Counted from the first letter of the stretch, positions 17,382-26,369 are shown. The stretch: 64,000 bases of DNA from Paenibacillus eucommiae (GCF_017874215.1 NZ_JAGGLB010000010.1:62001-126000); one strand, 5' to 3'. Numbers and translations: made by a program. The notes: generated by a model not told the origin, from the sequence alone.

Positions 17382-19577
17382 TCAAATATCAGCCAAGCTG
17401 GGCTGACGGTTCCGCTCTCTGTTCCACAGTAAGGTGCGATATTCTGTCGGCGTGATACCGGTGTACTGCTTAAAAACTTTGGCGAAGTAGCTGTTGCTAT
17501 TAAAGCCAACCATGCGCCCAATTTCTGATATTTGTGTGCGGGTTTCACCAAGCAGCCCTTTCGCCTTTTCAATCCGGTATTCGCTTAAATAATCAATGAA
17601 GGTCTTATGATAATGCTCCTTGAAAAGGTGACATATATATTGCTTCGTAACGCCTATGTACTCCGCCACATCATCCAGTGAAAAATTCTCAGCGAAATGC
17701 CCGGCGATATAAGTATCAATCTTTACGGCATATCCATTGAAATCGGAGTCATAGTCCGCTGTAAATTTTTTAAAATGAGTGTAAAAAAACTGTTTGACTG
17801 TTGCCACGTTCATAATGCCCTTGTCATTGATCAGTCCATTAATATCCTGCAGCAGCATCATGCTGTCCTGATCAAACAGTTTAATAAGCAGGGAAACCGT
17901 ATGATAAAAGTTGCAATTGTATTCATTAACGCTAATCCGGTCTGAGAACATGCCGTTCAGCAAATCGATGTAGTCCTTTTCATTTTGCTGTCTAATGGCA
18001 AGTTCCAGCCTATCGGCGGTAGCATCATCACTGAAACGGCTCTTCTCATAATCCATGGGCAGCTTGTTGTAGCAAAACAGGTTGGTATCGGAAGTGTAAA
18101 TACGCCCAATATTGTTAGCATACAAAGCTTCCGTGTACGAGCGGTGGATGTTGTCCAGCTGATATACGCCGCCAATACTAATCGTGACCTCAGCTAGAAA
18201 TTCTTCATCAAAACTTGAAATCAAATCAACAATCAAAGCATTGAGATCCGGCTGCTCAAGCCGAAAAAGAGCGATACATGCATGCGGTGATTCCGCGAAT
18301 AAATCGACTGAAAAGCGATCATTCAGAGCGGCTTCCAGCTTGCGCTGCAGCGTTTCTTCCTCATTTAACCACTCGGCTTCGCTTGGAATCGTCCATAGAG
18401 TAATCACAAGCGATTGATCGTAGTCAGCCAAATAAGCTGATGTATCTACACTGTGCGACAAGCGATTTTTGATCAGATGAAGGAGCAGCGTTTTTGTCAG
18501 CAGCTGTTCATTTTGGCTTAATTGTAATTTGAGCTCATCATTGGATTGAATCACCTTATCAAACACGGTACCGATCCACTCAAACTCTCCCTGCTTGGCT
18601 GTCCTGCTGCTCATGACGTTCGTCATCCGGGCAAGAACCCTGCGAAGCGGCTTATACAGCTGGCGGGACCCAAACATAATCATTCCAACAATAAGTAAAG
18701 CCAGGAAAACAAACATGCTAAACATTTGGTTTCGTGATTTGTACATATCATGATATAGAGCAGAATTATTGATTTCACTAACTAAGTTCCAATTCAGCGA
18801 CTCCAGCTTATAGCTGTTGACAACCTTATTCTTGTTAGGTGCCATTGCCTGTGGCCATACAGCAATTGAGCCGATTTCTTCTATATTTTTACTGAATATC
18901 ACCTTACCTGAATCGTCCGTCAAATAATAGCTGTAAATATCATGATCGATATTGAGCTGCTTTAAAAAATCATTATACATATTTTCGACATTCACATTGA
19001 ACACCATATAATTTTGACTTACATCCAAAAAGGGCAGTTTGACAAAAACGGAAACCACATATTTAGGAGACTTATCCGGCTGCTGTTTAAGCTGGTTAGG
19101 CTCCTGCTTTCTAGTTTCTGTCAGCTTCATTTGGTAAGGTGTCATCTGGTCATCCATCACTTCCTTTTGAATCCATTCAAAAGGGGTGTTCTCCATACGC
19201 TGAACGATACCGTAACCGGAGACGAGAACAAAATCTTCCGTTTTGTTATATAGCATAATGTTTTCAAAGTACTTATTCATCTGCTTATCCGCGTATAATT
19301 GTTCCATTATTTTCGATTTGTCAACAACCGATTTCGTCCGCGCATATTTGGCATCATTACTGAAAGAAAAAACAATATCTTTGATTTGGCGTAATGTATT
19401 CTCCATGAGGACTCCCGTACGAACGAGCTCGTTCCTATTTTTGGAGTCAATAAGCTCAACTGACTTGTTGAGAAATAAATTAGCATTGTAAGCGCTAGCA
19501 ATTATTAATGGAGGAATCGAAACAAGCAGCAATATGAAGATAATTTGAATCGTATACCTATTTATAGTGATTTTCAT
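17382..19577 (-). CDS. AraC-family regulator with extracellular sensor domain (YesN-like)
   Basis: 731-residue membrane regulator. Seen: membrane segment at about 10-30, a roughly 250-residue extracellular sensor, second membrane segment near 288-306 (MFVFLALLIVGMIMFGSRQLY) followed by a HAMP-like KPLRRVLARM, a cytoplasmic linker, and a C-terminal AraC helix-turn-helix pair (about 630-725: FSLDDVAEYIGVTKQYICHL and ISEIGRMVGFNSNSYFAKVF). AGGATG-type ribosome site precedes the ATG. Known: such one-component sensors sit next to LplA-type transporters and activate them. Here it lies 180 bases upstream of the co-oriented binding-protein gene. Confidence 0.9.
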   Translation of the reverse strand: MKITINRYTIQIIFILLLVSIPPLIIASAYNANLFLNKSVELIDSKNRNELVRTGVLMENTLRQIKDIVFSFSNDAKYARTKSVVDKSKIMEQLYADKQMNKYFENIMLYNKTEDFVLVSGYGIVQRMENTPFEWIQKEVMDDQMTPYQMKLTETRKQEPNQLKQQPDKSPKYVVSVFVKLPFLDVSQNYMVFNVNVENMYNDFLKQLNIDHDIYSYYLTDDSGKVIFSKNIEEIGSIAVWPQAMAPNKNKVVNSYKLESLNWNLVSEINNSALYHDMYKSRNQMFSMFVFLALLIVGMIMFGSRQLYKPLRRVLARMTNVMSSRTAKQGEFEWIGTVFDKVIQSNDELKLQLSQNEQLLTKTLLLHLIKNRLSHSVDTSAYLADYDQSLVITLWTIPSEAEWLNEEETLQRKLEAALNDRFSVDLFAESPHACIALFRLEQPDLNALIVDLISSFDEEFLAEVTISIGGVYQLDNIHRSYTEALYANNIGRIYTSDTNLFCYNKLPMDYEKSRFSDDATADRLELAIRQQNEKDYIDLLNGMFSDRISVNEYNCNFYHTVSLLIKLFDQDSMMLLQDINGLINDKGIMNVATVKQFFYTHFKKFTADYDSDFNGYAVKIDTYIAGHFAENFSLDDVAEYIGVTKQYICHLFKEHYHKTFIDYLSEYRIEKAKGLLGETRTQISEIGRMVGFNSNSYFAKVFKQYTGITPTEYRTLLWNRERNRQPSLADI

Positions 19578-19780
19578 ACTGTTACATCCTTTCTCAGGTA
19601 AACATTTCCGATGGGCTAGATTACAATAACTTCATACCAGCTGGAATCACTAGTTAATCAATTGAATATAATTATTGCATTGTATGATTCGGCTTTCAAT
19701 ATCAATATGTTAATCTGAGTTGTAAAACTAGCCTGGATCAGGCATAGAAAGTCGCATCACAGCAGAAAATTACGAATAAC

Positions 19781-19809
19781 TTGCAGGTATAAATTAGTCA
19801 TGCTAAGAT
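19781..19809 (+). promoter_or_regulatory. Antitoxin RNA promoter, unit A
   Basis: TTGCAG (19781-19786) and TAAGAT (19804-19809) with a 17-base spacer on the plus strand. Conserved in unit B, including spacing. Confidence 0.65.
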
Positions 19810-19822
19810 TAAGATAACAAAA

Positions 19823-19844
19823 GAGACGTGCGCCAACACGTCTC
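19823..19844 (-). terminator. Toxin mRNA terminator, unit A
   Basis: On the minus strand GAGACGTG-loop-CACGTCTC is followed by TTTTGTT. It would end the toxin transcript about 85 bases after the toxin stop. Confidence 0.7.
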
Positions 19845-19893
19845 CTGCACAGGCTTGGGTGGATAATCCTCCTGAGTAAATATTTTTTCGGAG

Positions 19894-19940
19894 AAGTAAC
19901 CCACTTTGGCGGTCAACCATAGAGCGGGTTACTTTCTTTT
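19894..19940 (+). terminator. Antitoxin RNA terminator overlapping toxin stop, unit A
   Basis: Arms AAGTAACCC (19894-19902) and GGGTTACTT (19926-19934), then TCTTTT on the plus strand. The toxin TAA lies within this stem on the other strand. Confidence 0.7.
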
Positions 19941-20015
19941 GTCAATGTATGTGAGAAGCGCCAGTATAAAGCTACCGAACGCGAACATAATCATGAACGT
20001 CTGGAAAGTTTCCAT
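19929..20015 (-). CDS. Holin-like type I toxin, copy A (28 residues)
   Basis: Too short for usual gene callers. Seen: ATG at 20015, eight bases after AAAGGAGG, encoding METFQTFMIMFAFG, then a hydrophobic stretch and a charged end YIDKRK. One membrane span with a basic tail is the pattern of the putative holin-like toxin family (type I systems such as TxpA/BsrG relatives) in Bacillales. The stop codon lies inside the left arm of a terminator hairpin shared with an antisense RNA. Inference: membrane-damaging peptide silenced by the RNA encoded opposite its 3' end. Confidence 0.85.
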   Translation of the reverse strand: METFQTFMIMFAFGSFILALLTYIDKRK

Positions 20016-20100
20016 GGCATCTGCCTCCTTTCCGGAGGAATGCCGCACCCAAGGTTGTCCTGTACGAAAAATAGTATACAAGCAGCAGATCTTGAATAAC

Positions 20101-20129
20101 TTGCAGGTATAAATCAGTCATGATAAGAT
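20101..20129 (+). promoter_or_regulatory. Antitoxin RNA promoter, unit B
   Basis: TTGCAG (20101-20106), 17 bases, TAAGAT (20124-20129), matching unit A. Confidence 0.65.
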
Positions 20130-20142
20130 TAAGATAACAAAA

Positions 20143-20165
20143 GAGACGTGCGGCTAACACGTCTC
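20143..20165 (-). terminator. Toxin mRNA terminator, unit B
   Basis: Same stem as unit A with a seven-base loop, followed on the minus strand by TTTTGTT. Confidence 0.7.
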
Positions 20166-20209
20166 CTGCACAGACTTGGGTGAGAATCCTCCTGAGTAAT
20201 TAACGCTAG

Positions 20210-20249
20210 AAGTAACCCACTAGGCCGTCAACCTATGAGTGGGTTACTT
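20210..20249 (+). terminator. Antitoxin RNA terminator overlapping toxin stop, unit B
   Basis: Arms AAGTAACCC (20210-20218) and GGGTTACTT (20241-20249). The tail is less T-rich than in unit A (CCGTTTG), so read-through to the terminator at 20405-20426 is possible. Confidence 0.65.
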
Positions 20250-20330
20250 CCGTTTGTCAATGTATGTGAGAAGCGCCAGTATGAAGCTACCGAACGCGAA
20301 CATAATCATGAACGTCTGGAAAGTTTCCAT
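20244..20330 (-). CDS. Holin-like type I toxin, copy B (28 residues)
   Basis: Same protein as copy A, residue for residue, with silent changes (for example the Arg codon before the last Lys). ATG at 20330 with AAAGGAGG upstream. Its promoter region has an extended -10 (TGGTATACT at about 20388-20396) where copy A lacks the proper TG, so copy B may be transcribed more strongly. Confidence 0.85.
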   Translation of the reverse strand: METFQTFMIMFAFGSFILALLTYIDKRK

Positions 20331-20404
20331 GGCATCTGCCTCCTTTCCGGAGGAATGCCGCACCCAAGGTTGTCCTGTACGAAAAATAGTATACCATATT
20401 TTAG

Positions 20405-20426
20405 GAGCCGAAAGGCTCTTTTTTTT
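20405..20426 (+). terminator. Plus-strand intrinsic terminator
   Basis: GAGCC-GAAA-GGCTC followed by eight T residues. No plus-strand gene precedes it, so it may stop read-through of the antitoxin RNAs. Confidence 0.75.
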
Positions 20427-20475
20427 AACCCATACAATTTTGCATGATGCTCATGATGCTTACCGAGAAGCTGTA

Positions 20476-20886
20476 CTAGTGCCCATGCCTACTTGGTTTT
20501 TTAATAATAATATCGTATTCTCCCTCACCTGATTCAGAAATAATACGGACCTGCCAGGTACCTTCAATAGTTGCAAAAAATTTCACCTCATCAAAATACT
20601 GCTTATTCGTCAGTTCTCCCCGCCATACTATGTCTCCTTTTGGAGTGATAACTTCATATTTAATAAGCCCCGACTTATTTTTAATTCCCATCTCGATTTT
20701 TACTTGTCTGTAATTCTTTTTGACCTCTGCATGTATGACTAGCGGTACTGACTGGTTTTTATGTATTTTACCAGAAGAGTTAGCCAGAATTTTAGCACCA
20801 CTGGAGCTGTCGCCCCCTGTTAATGTGATCACAACAATAATAAAAGAAATCATGATGGCGAGTCCAAGGTAGGATTTAAACGTCAT
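20476..20886 (-). CDS. Small membrane-anchored beta-sandwich protein, unknown function
   Basis: 136 residues; AAAGGAG lies seven bases before the ATG. One N-terminal membrane span (YLGLAIMISFIIVVITLTGG) without lipobox Cys, then a beta-rich extracellular domain (KIEMGIKNKSGLIKYEVITPKGDIVWRG split over strands; ending GTWQVRIISESGEGEYDIII). The tail resembles bacterial pre-peptidase/jelly-roll modules that end with a GxYxxxI strand. I do not recognise a named family. It stands alone between the toxin modules and an AraC gene. Confidence 0.7.
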   Translation of the reverse strand: MTFKSYLGLAIMISFIIVVITLTGGDSSSGAKILANSSGKIHKNQSVPLVIHAEVKKNYRQVKIEMGIKNKSGLIKYEVITPKGDIVWRGELTNKQYFDEVKFFATIEGTWQVRIISESGEGEYDIIIKKPSRHGH

Positions 20887-21076
20887 AGGTTCTCCTTTGG
20901 TGTATTTTTAATTCCCTCGAAGGCTGCTGTGTGGCTGGAGGAGAGTGCTGCTTCATTTTGTTAATGCCAATCTAGAAGGGAAGCTCTCCTTTCCTCAAAC
21001 TCAGGTTAGCAGGCAGATCCATATATTCCGGAATCACGTGCATCAGGCTCCTCCCGGTTCTTAACCGAATGAAATT

Positions 21077-21985
21077 TTACTTGGTCCGAAGCTCTTCACT
21101 AAGTCCGTTGCCGAATCGGGCCTTGATCGACCGGGCATATTCCGTCGGCTTCATATCCGTTAATTGCTTGAATTGCTTGGAGAAGTACTGCACGTTATTG
21201 AAGCCGAGCGCTTCGGAGATCTCTGTAATGGAGCGGATATCTTCGCGGATGAGCTTCTTCGCCTCCTCCATCTTCAGCCGGTTGAAAAATTGCTTGAGCC
21301 CGTATCCGGTTTTCGCTTTGAACAACGTGTGGAGCTGCGTTTTCCCGATGCCGAAGTGTTTGCAAATATGCTCAACGCTAAGCGGCACAGCCAGATTTTT
21401 TAGGAGAAACCCAATGACATCCTCGATTAAATCTTCCTCCCTGTTCATCTTCAACGTAGAGCTGTTATTGGGCTCCGCGCGCCAATTTGATCTCCTGCGT
21501 ATGAACTGCAGCAATAAGATTTCAAGGTAATTTTTGATGAATTGTTCGCCGCCGAACGAGGATGGCTCTCTCCTGGCGATTTGTCCGGAGTAAAGATCCA
21601 GTTCGAAGGATTGGTATGCTTCTTTCAGAATGAGGGAGAGCATACCCTTCTCGCTGTCCGTCAGGGGGAAGGACTGGTTTTCGAAGAAGGACATGCAGGC
21701 GGACGTACAGTCGAACGATACGATCATGATATTGGGGGTGGAATGATTAACCGGATGACCCCAATGGATGGAGTTCGGTTTGTAGAAAATGATCTCTCCC
21801 TGTTTGAGCGGGAACAGGGCTCCATCGACATAGAAATGAATCTGTCCCTTATCGATATAGACGAATTCCCAGAAGCTGTGCTGGTCGTTGCCCGCCTTGA
21901 AATCATGGGTAAGCTCGAAATAATAGAATGTATACAGATTGCTGATCTCCAGTTCCAGATTGAGGCTGATGCTTCGTTGTTCCAA
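21077..21985 (-). CDS. AraC-family regulator with cupin sensor
   Basis: 302 residues. N-terminal cupin-like sugar-binding domain (HSFWEFVYIDKGQIHFYVDG, HWGHPVN) and C-terminal double helix-turn-helix (about 195-295: LSVEHICKHFGIGKTQLHTL; ITEISEALGFNNVQYFSKQF). Cytoplasmic; no membrane segment. Divergent from the 22188-25973 transport operon across a 200-base promoter region, so it probably controls that operon in response to a sugar. Confidence 0.9.
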   Translation of the reverse strand: MEQRSISLNLELEISNLYTFYYFELTHDFKAGNDQHSFWEFVYIDKGQIHFYVDGALFPLKQGEIIFYKPNSIHWGHPVNHSTPNIMIVSFDCTSACMSFFENQSFPLTDSEKGMLSLILKEAYQSFELDLYSGQIARREPSSFGGEQFIKNYLEILLLQFIRRRSNWRAEPNNSSTLKMNREEDLIEDVIGFLLKNLAVPLSVEHICKHFGIGKTQLHTLFKAKTGYGLKQFFNRLKMEEAKKLIREDIRSITEISEALGFNNVQYFSKQFKQLTDMKPTEYARSIKARFGNGLSEELRTK

Positions 21986-22073
21986 ACGTGTATTCCCCCA
22001 GTCCGTTCAGTTTCACTTTCCCTTCTTTCGTTATTATAACTTATCGGATGAAACTATAAAATATCCGAACGAT

Positions 22074-22101
22074 TTGACACTGTTTTTCGCTTCCTTATCT
22101 T
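22074..22101 (+). promoter_or_regulatory. Candidate promoter of the plus-strand transport operon
   Basis: TTGACA (22074-22079) and TATCTT (22096-22101), spacer 16. It points toward the binding-protein gene at 22188. Confidence 0.5.
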
Positions 22102-22114
22102 GTAAACTTGATAA

Positions 22115-22128
22115 AGAGAGCGCTATCA
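22115..22128 (+). promoter_or_regulatory. Candidate CcpA (cre) site
   Basis: AGAGAGCGCTATCA differs from the classic TGAAAGCGCTATCA at two positions. It lies just downstream of the candidate -10, where CcpA would repress the operon in the presence of glucose. Confidence 0.45.
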
Positions 22129-22187
22129 AAAGAAATCGATTTCTTCATGCTCTGATGCAACAACATTCTGCGTAGGGGGTAACGAAT

Positions 22188-24059
22188 TTGAAAAAAGTTG
22201 TACGAATGGGCCTGATTGTAACACTTGCCAGCTCCATGTTCCTGTCTGCATGCAGCAATAACGAGAAGGCGGGAGGAGACGAAGGAGCTTCAAACGAACA
22301 AAATGAGCAAAGCGGTCAAAATGGGCAGAGTGAACAGACCGACAATTCGACCGGCAAGAAAATGACTTATCAGGAATGGGAGGATTCATGGGAATCTTCT
22401 CCCTATCCGGACTTGCTCCCTGCTCCATGGGATAATGCGAAGAAGTTTACGGAAGAGTATACGTTCCGCAGAACTCCGGACAACGTCGAAAGGAATTTCG
22501 ACGGCAAGGTGTATACCGAAGGCTGGCCGATCACGAAGGAAAAGATTAAATTGAAAGTGCTTGCCAGACAAGACCCGATGATGCTCGACATCAAGGACAA
22601 CTATGTATTCAAGAAGCTGGAGGAAAGAACGAACATCGAAATTGATTGGACACTTGTTCCCACCGAACAATTCCAGCAGAAAATGAACGTTATTCTGGCC
22701 AGCGGAGATTTGCCCGATATCATCTTCGGCGGCAGCCTCACGAAAAGCGAGGAAATGCGATACGGGGTAAAGGAAGAATTGCTGCTTCCCATCAATGACC
22801 TGATCGACAAGTATGGGACATGGATCAAGCATACATTTGAAGTGCGTCCAGAAGTCAAGCAATCCATTACGACGCCGACCGGCAATATTTACTCGATTCC
22901 GGCCGTGTACAACAATTACCACGTCTCGATGGGGATGAAGGGCTGGATCAACAAAACATGGCTTGACAAGTTGAACTTGCAAGTCCCGACAACAGTGGAA
23001 GAATACTACGAAGTGCTGAAGGCTTTCAAGACGCAAGATCCGAACGGCAACGGGAAGCCTGACGAACTGCCCCTTGTCGGATCCCCAGGCGTATGGTTTG
23101 GGAACATTACCGGCTTTTTCATGAATCCTTTTATTTACAATGGCGATCCTGACCATATGATTGCGGAGAACGGCAAATTAAAGTATGCACCCATCCAGGA
23201 CGGGTACAAGGAAGGTCTGAAATGGTTAAACAAGCTGTATGCGGATAAATTGTTCGATTCCAGCGTGTTTACGATGAACGGTGAACAATTGCAACAATTG
23301 GGCGATGCTTCGGAACAAATCGTGGGAAGCTATCCCGGTGGATATTATGGCGTTGCACTCGGCAATTTTCTGACCAATCCGCGCAGCGACGACTATGTGC
23401 CGCTCCCGCCGCTTAAAGGGCCGAGCGGAGCCGTCAACGGATTTTACAACCCCTACATGTATGCGAATGGACTTTTCGCGATCACCAAAGCGAACAAGCA
23501 CCCGGAGGCGTCACTCCGATGGGCTGATCAATTCTATATGGTCGAAATGGCAAGCATGGTGTGGCGCGGCAGATTGGGCATCGACTGGGAGTATGCGGAG
23601 CCGGGCATGAAAAATTTGTTCGGAGACGCCCAGGGCGTGTACGTGACCAAAGAAGACAGTGTAGGCAGCAAGCCGAACAATGTGTTTATTCATCCGATTG
23701 CTCCTCCGTATTCGGTACCGCTCAAGGAAATATCCGCCCAGAATGCGGCAGTCGGAGTCGGGGGATCCGCATATGAAGCCAACATGACGAAATGGACCAA
23801 GGAGCTGTATGAAGGTCATCAAATCAAGGAACCAATTCCGGTAGATATGTATTCCGAAGTGGCCGATGCCGACGAGTACGCACAGCTGAGCACAGTCATC
23901 CAAGAATATGTCAGGGAAAGCACGACCAAATTTATTATGGGCAAGTGGAATCTCGACAAAGACTGGGACAATTATGTGGAACAACTGAAAAAAATGAAGG
24001 TGGACCGTCTCGTCGAATTAAAACAGAAGCAATATGATGTATTCCTTAATGTAAAATAA
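22188..24059 (+). CDS. LplA-type sugar-binding lipoprotein
   Basis: 623 residues. TTG start eight to ten bases after AGGGGG. Lipobox LSAC (Cys 22) followed by a Gly/Glu/Gln/Asn-rich tether (NEQSGQNGQSEQ). Landmarks EEYYEVLKAFKTQDPNGNGK and an aromatic-rich ligand lobe (YPGGYYGVALGNF). Slightly larger than the other members, as in the group that binds long oligosaccharides. First gene of a three-gene operon with two permeases. Confidence 0.9.
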   Translation: MKKVVRMGLIVTLASSMFLSACSNNEKAGGDEGASNEQNEQSGQNGQSEQTDNSTGKKMTYQEWEDSWESSPYPDLLPAPWDNAKKFTEEYTFRRTPDNVERNFDGKVYTEGWPITKEKIKLKVLARQDPMMLDIKDNYVFKKLEERTNIEIDWTLVPTEQFQQKMNVILASGDLPDIIFGGSLTKSEEMRYGVKEELLLPINDLIDKYGTWIKHTFEVRPEVKQSITTPTGNIYSIPAVYNNYHVSMGMKGWINKTWLDKLNLQVPTTVEEYYEVLKAFKTQDPNGNGKPDELPLVGSPGVWFGNITGFFMNPFIYNGDPDHMIAENGKLKYAPIQDGYKEGLKWLNKLYADKLFDSSVFTMNGEQLQQLGDASEQIVGSYPGGYYGVALGNFLTNPRSDDYVPLPPLKGPSGAVNGFYNPYMYANGLFAITKANKHPEASLRWADQFYMVEMASMVWRGRLGIDWEYAEPGMKNLFGDAQGVYVTKEDSVGSKPNNVFIHPIAPPYSVPLKEISAQNAAVGVGGSAYEANMTKWTKELYEGHQIKEPIPVDMYSEVADADEYAQLSTVIQEYVRESTTKFIMGKWNLDKDWDNYVEQLKKMKVDRLVELKQKQYDVFLNVK

Positions 24060-24136
24060 TGAAGCAATATGGAGGATGGAGCATAATGTCTCTGCCCTCC
24101 TTATATTCCAACTCGCGAAATCGGAGATGAGCCGAA

Positions 24137-25066
24137 TTGTCCACACCGCAACAGAATAACGTCATGCAGAAGTCAGGAAGCCGGTTACGAAATTGGCAGC
24201 TTTATGCGCTGCTGCTTCTGCCGGTCGCATACATTGGAATATTCAACTATTGGCCCATGTATGGATTGCAGCTTGCATTCAAGGACTTTAGCATATCCAA
24301 GGGTATATGGGACAGTCCATGGGTAGGGCTCAAGCACTTTCAAGATTTCTATAACTCCTACCAATTCGGCAAAATTATTAAAAATACGGTTATAATCAGC
24401 GTTCTCTCTACTCTGTTCGGTTTTCCGGCACCGATCATTTTGGCCATCGCACTGAACGAGCTGCGTTCCAAGCTGTTCAGCAAATCGGTCCAGATGGTGA
24501 CGTATGCCCCCTATTTCATTTCAACCGTTGTTCTGGTAGGCATGATCTACCAATTTCTCGATCCGCAGCTCGGCCCCTTGAATCAATTGATGAAAGCACT
24601 GAGAATGGATCCCATCAACTTCGTAGGCGAGCCGGCCTATTTCATTCCGATTTATGTGTTATCCGGCATGTGGCAGTTTACCGGGTATTCAGCGATTATT
24701 TATTTGGCTGTCTTGTCCGGCGTCGATCCGGAAATCCAGGAAGCGGCTACGATAGACGGTGCAACCAAACTGCAGCGCATCTGGCACGTTGATTTGCCCT
24801 ATATTATGCCTACTGCGATGATTCTGTTAATCCTGTCTGCAGGCAACGCGCTTAACGTCGATTTTGAGAAAATTTTCTTGATGCAAAATCCGTTGACGTT
24901 ATCCATTTCGGAAGTCATCTCTACTTATGTGTACAAAATCGGGCTGCAGAGCGCGCTATACAGCTTCGCCACAGCAATCGGCTTGTTCAGCGCCGTAGCG
25001 AACGTTGCCCTGCTCCTGATTGTCAATAAATTGGCCAAGAAAGTGACGGGGACTAGCCTGTTTTAA
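24137..25066 (+). CDS. Carbohydrate ABC permease, LplB type
   Basis: 309 residues; TTG start after GGAG (spacing ten). Landmarks WPMYGLQLAFKDFSISKG, WVGLKHFQDFYNS and coupling loop QEAATIDGATKLQRIW. An ATG ten codons further in is an alternative start. Confidence 0.9.
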   Translation: MSTPQQNNVMQKSGSRLRNWQLYALLLLPVAYIGIFNYWPMYGLQLAFKDFSISKGIWDSPWVGLKHFQDFYNSYQFGKIIKNTVIISVLSTLFGFPAPIILAIALNELRSKLFSKSVQMVTYAPYFISTVVLVGMIYQFLDPQLGPLNQLMKALRMDPINFVGEPAYFIPIYVLSGMWQFTGYSAIIYLAVLSGVDPEIQEAATIDGATKLQRIWHVDLPYIMPTAMILLILSAGNALNVDFEKIFLMQNPLTLSISEVISTYVYKIGLQSALYSFATAIGLFSAVANVALLLIVNKLAKKVTGTSLF

Positions 25067-25082
25067 AAGAGGAGGGTCAAAG

Positions 25083-25973
25083 TTGAAGATTAGTAAGGGC
25101 GACAGGCTGTTCGATAGTCTGAACATTATGTTTGCGATTGTTGTTATGATAGTTGTATTGTACCCGCTCCTATTTGTCATTAGCGCCTCGTTCAGCTCGC
25201 CCGCCGCCATCAATTCGGGCAAAGTGTATTTGTTCCCGGTCGGGTTTACATGGGACGGATATAAGGCCGTGTTCGAAAATTCGCAAGTGTGGGTTGGATT
25301 TCGAAATTCATTTCTGTATGCCGGCGTGGCTGTCGTGTTTAATTTGTTCATGACGACGGTTGCCGCTTACCCGTTGTCGCGCAAGGATTTCCGGTATCGG
25401 AACGCGGTCATGTACGCTTTTGCCTTCACGATGTATTTCGGAGGAGGACTGATCCCGACTTATCTGGTCATTAAACAACTGGGACTCATCGATACGTTCT
25501 GGGTGATGGTTATTCCAGGCGCCATGTCGGTATTCAACGTGATCTTGATGAGGACGTACATCCAGACTTCGATTCCCGAATTGCTGCAAGAGGCTGCCCG
25601 CATGGATGGTTGCAGCGATTTCCGATACTTGACGTCGATCCTCGTCCCGCTATGCAGGCCGATTCTAGCGGTCATCGCTTTATACGTTGCCGTAGGCTCC
25701 TGGAATTCCTATTTCAATGCGCTTATTTACTTGTCGTCGGACGAACTGTATCCGATCCAGATTTTCCTGCGCAACATATTGGCGATGAATCAGTTCGATC
25801 CGCAAATGATGACGAAAATTCAAGATCCGAGCATTATTGAAAGCAAGCTCGGGATGCAAGCGCTGTTGAAATATACGCTCATCGTCGTGTCCATCTTGCC
25901 GGTACTCATGATTTATCCGTTCGTTCAGAAGCATTTCATCAAAGGGATTCAGCTCGGGGCCATCAAAGGTTAA
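25083..25973 (+). CDS. Carbohydrate ABC permease, YtcP/LplC type
   Basis: 296 residues; TTG start seven bases after GGAGGG and 16 bases after the previous stop. Coupling loop QEAARMDGCSDFRY; terminal signature FVQKHFIKGIQLGAIKG. Completes the importer. Confidence 0.91.
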   Translation: MKISKGDRLFDSLNIMFAIVVMIVVLYPLLFVISASFSSPAAINSGKVYLFPVGFTWDGYKAVFENSQVWVGFRNSFLYAGVAVVFNLFMTTVAAYPLSRKDFRYRNAVMYAFAFTMYFGGGLIPTYLVIKQLGLIDTFWVMVIPGAMSVFNVILMRTYIQTSIPELLQEAARMDGCSDFRYLTSILVPLCRPILAVIALYVAVGSWNSYFNALIYLSSDELYPIQIFLRNILAMNQFDPQMMTKIQDPSIIESKLGMQALLKYTLIVVSILPVLMIYPFVQKHFIKGIQLGAIKG

Positions 25974-26295
25974 CTGGGGAATAGTACCTGATCTTACGCA
26001 AGTTGTATGAACAGAGGCTGATTTTTATATGGAAATGTCTGAGGATTTCGTAAGCAGCGGGGAGAAGCAGTGCTAAGCTGATGCACCCAATCATCCATGT
26101 TGTATTGAAAATTGGTCATGAGGAGCGTACTTCGGAGCATATCCGTGGGATCGCGGGGCTTTCGGGCTTTCGGGCTTTCGGGCTTTCGTTCTTGTGGAAT
26201 AAACGTTCTTCAGGCTAATTTTATGGCTAGTATTTGAGTGAGCATTATACTACTTCGACCGCTAGCCTTAATTTGTAAAGATATAGTCTAGCTAT
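25974..26295. other. Gene-free region with an octamer repeat
   Basis: No credible gene on either strand. Four uninterrupted copies of GGGCTTTC stand at 26156-26187, a simple tandem repeat that could vary in copy number. No clear terminator for the plus-strand operon was found here. Confidence 0.6.
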
Positions 26296-26369
26296 CAGTA
26301 GAGTAGACAACTGAAATTTCATTGGAGGGCGTAAGCCCTTCTTTTACTTTTTCAGCTCCCCCTGCATCA

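Larger units (their letters stand above)
19816..19940 (+). ncRNA. Predicted antisense antitoxin RNA, unit A
   Basis: Starts about seven bases after the TAAGAT box and ends at the hairpin 19894-19934 followed by TCTTTTG. It covers the toxin mRNA 3' region and the toxin stop codon on the opposite strand, as in TxpA/RatA-type systems. It contains the hairpin GAGACGTG/CACGTCTC and an accessible CCTCCTGAG segment. Boundaries are predictions. Confidence 0.65.
19774..20079. repeat. Direct repeat unit A: type I toxin-antitoxin module
   Basis: Unit A is nearly identical to unit B (20094-20394). Each contains an antisense-RNA promoter, a toxin-mRNA terminator, a shared hairpin and one toxin gene. The second unit is offset by about 315-320 bases. 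Confidence 0.85.
20136..20255 (+). ncRNA. Predicted antisense antitoxin RNA, unit B
   Basis: Equivalent of the unit A RNA; ends at the hairpin 20210-20249. Differences from the unit A RNA lie mostly in hairpin loops and could reduce cross-silencing of the two toxins. Confidence 0.62.
20094..20394. repeat. Direct repeat unit B: type I toxin-antitoxin module
   Basis: Second copy of the module. Differences are scattered substitutions, mainly in the hairpin loops and the spacer before the terminator; the toxin protein is unchanged. Confidence 0.85.

Noticed and set aside
17294..17572. 92-residue minus-strand gene
   Set aside because: Overlaps the AraC helix-turn-helix in another frame.
22386..23156. 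Minus-strand open frame of 256 codons
   Set aside because: Antisense to the binding-protein gene; composition is typical of a shadow frame.
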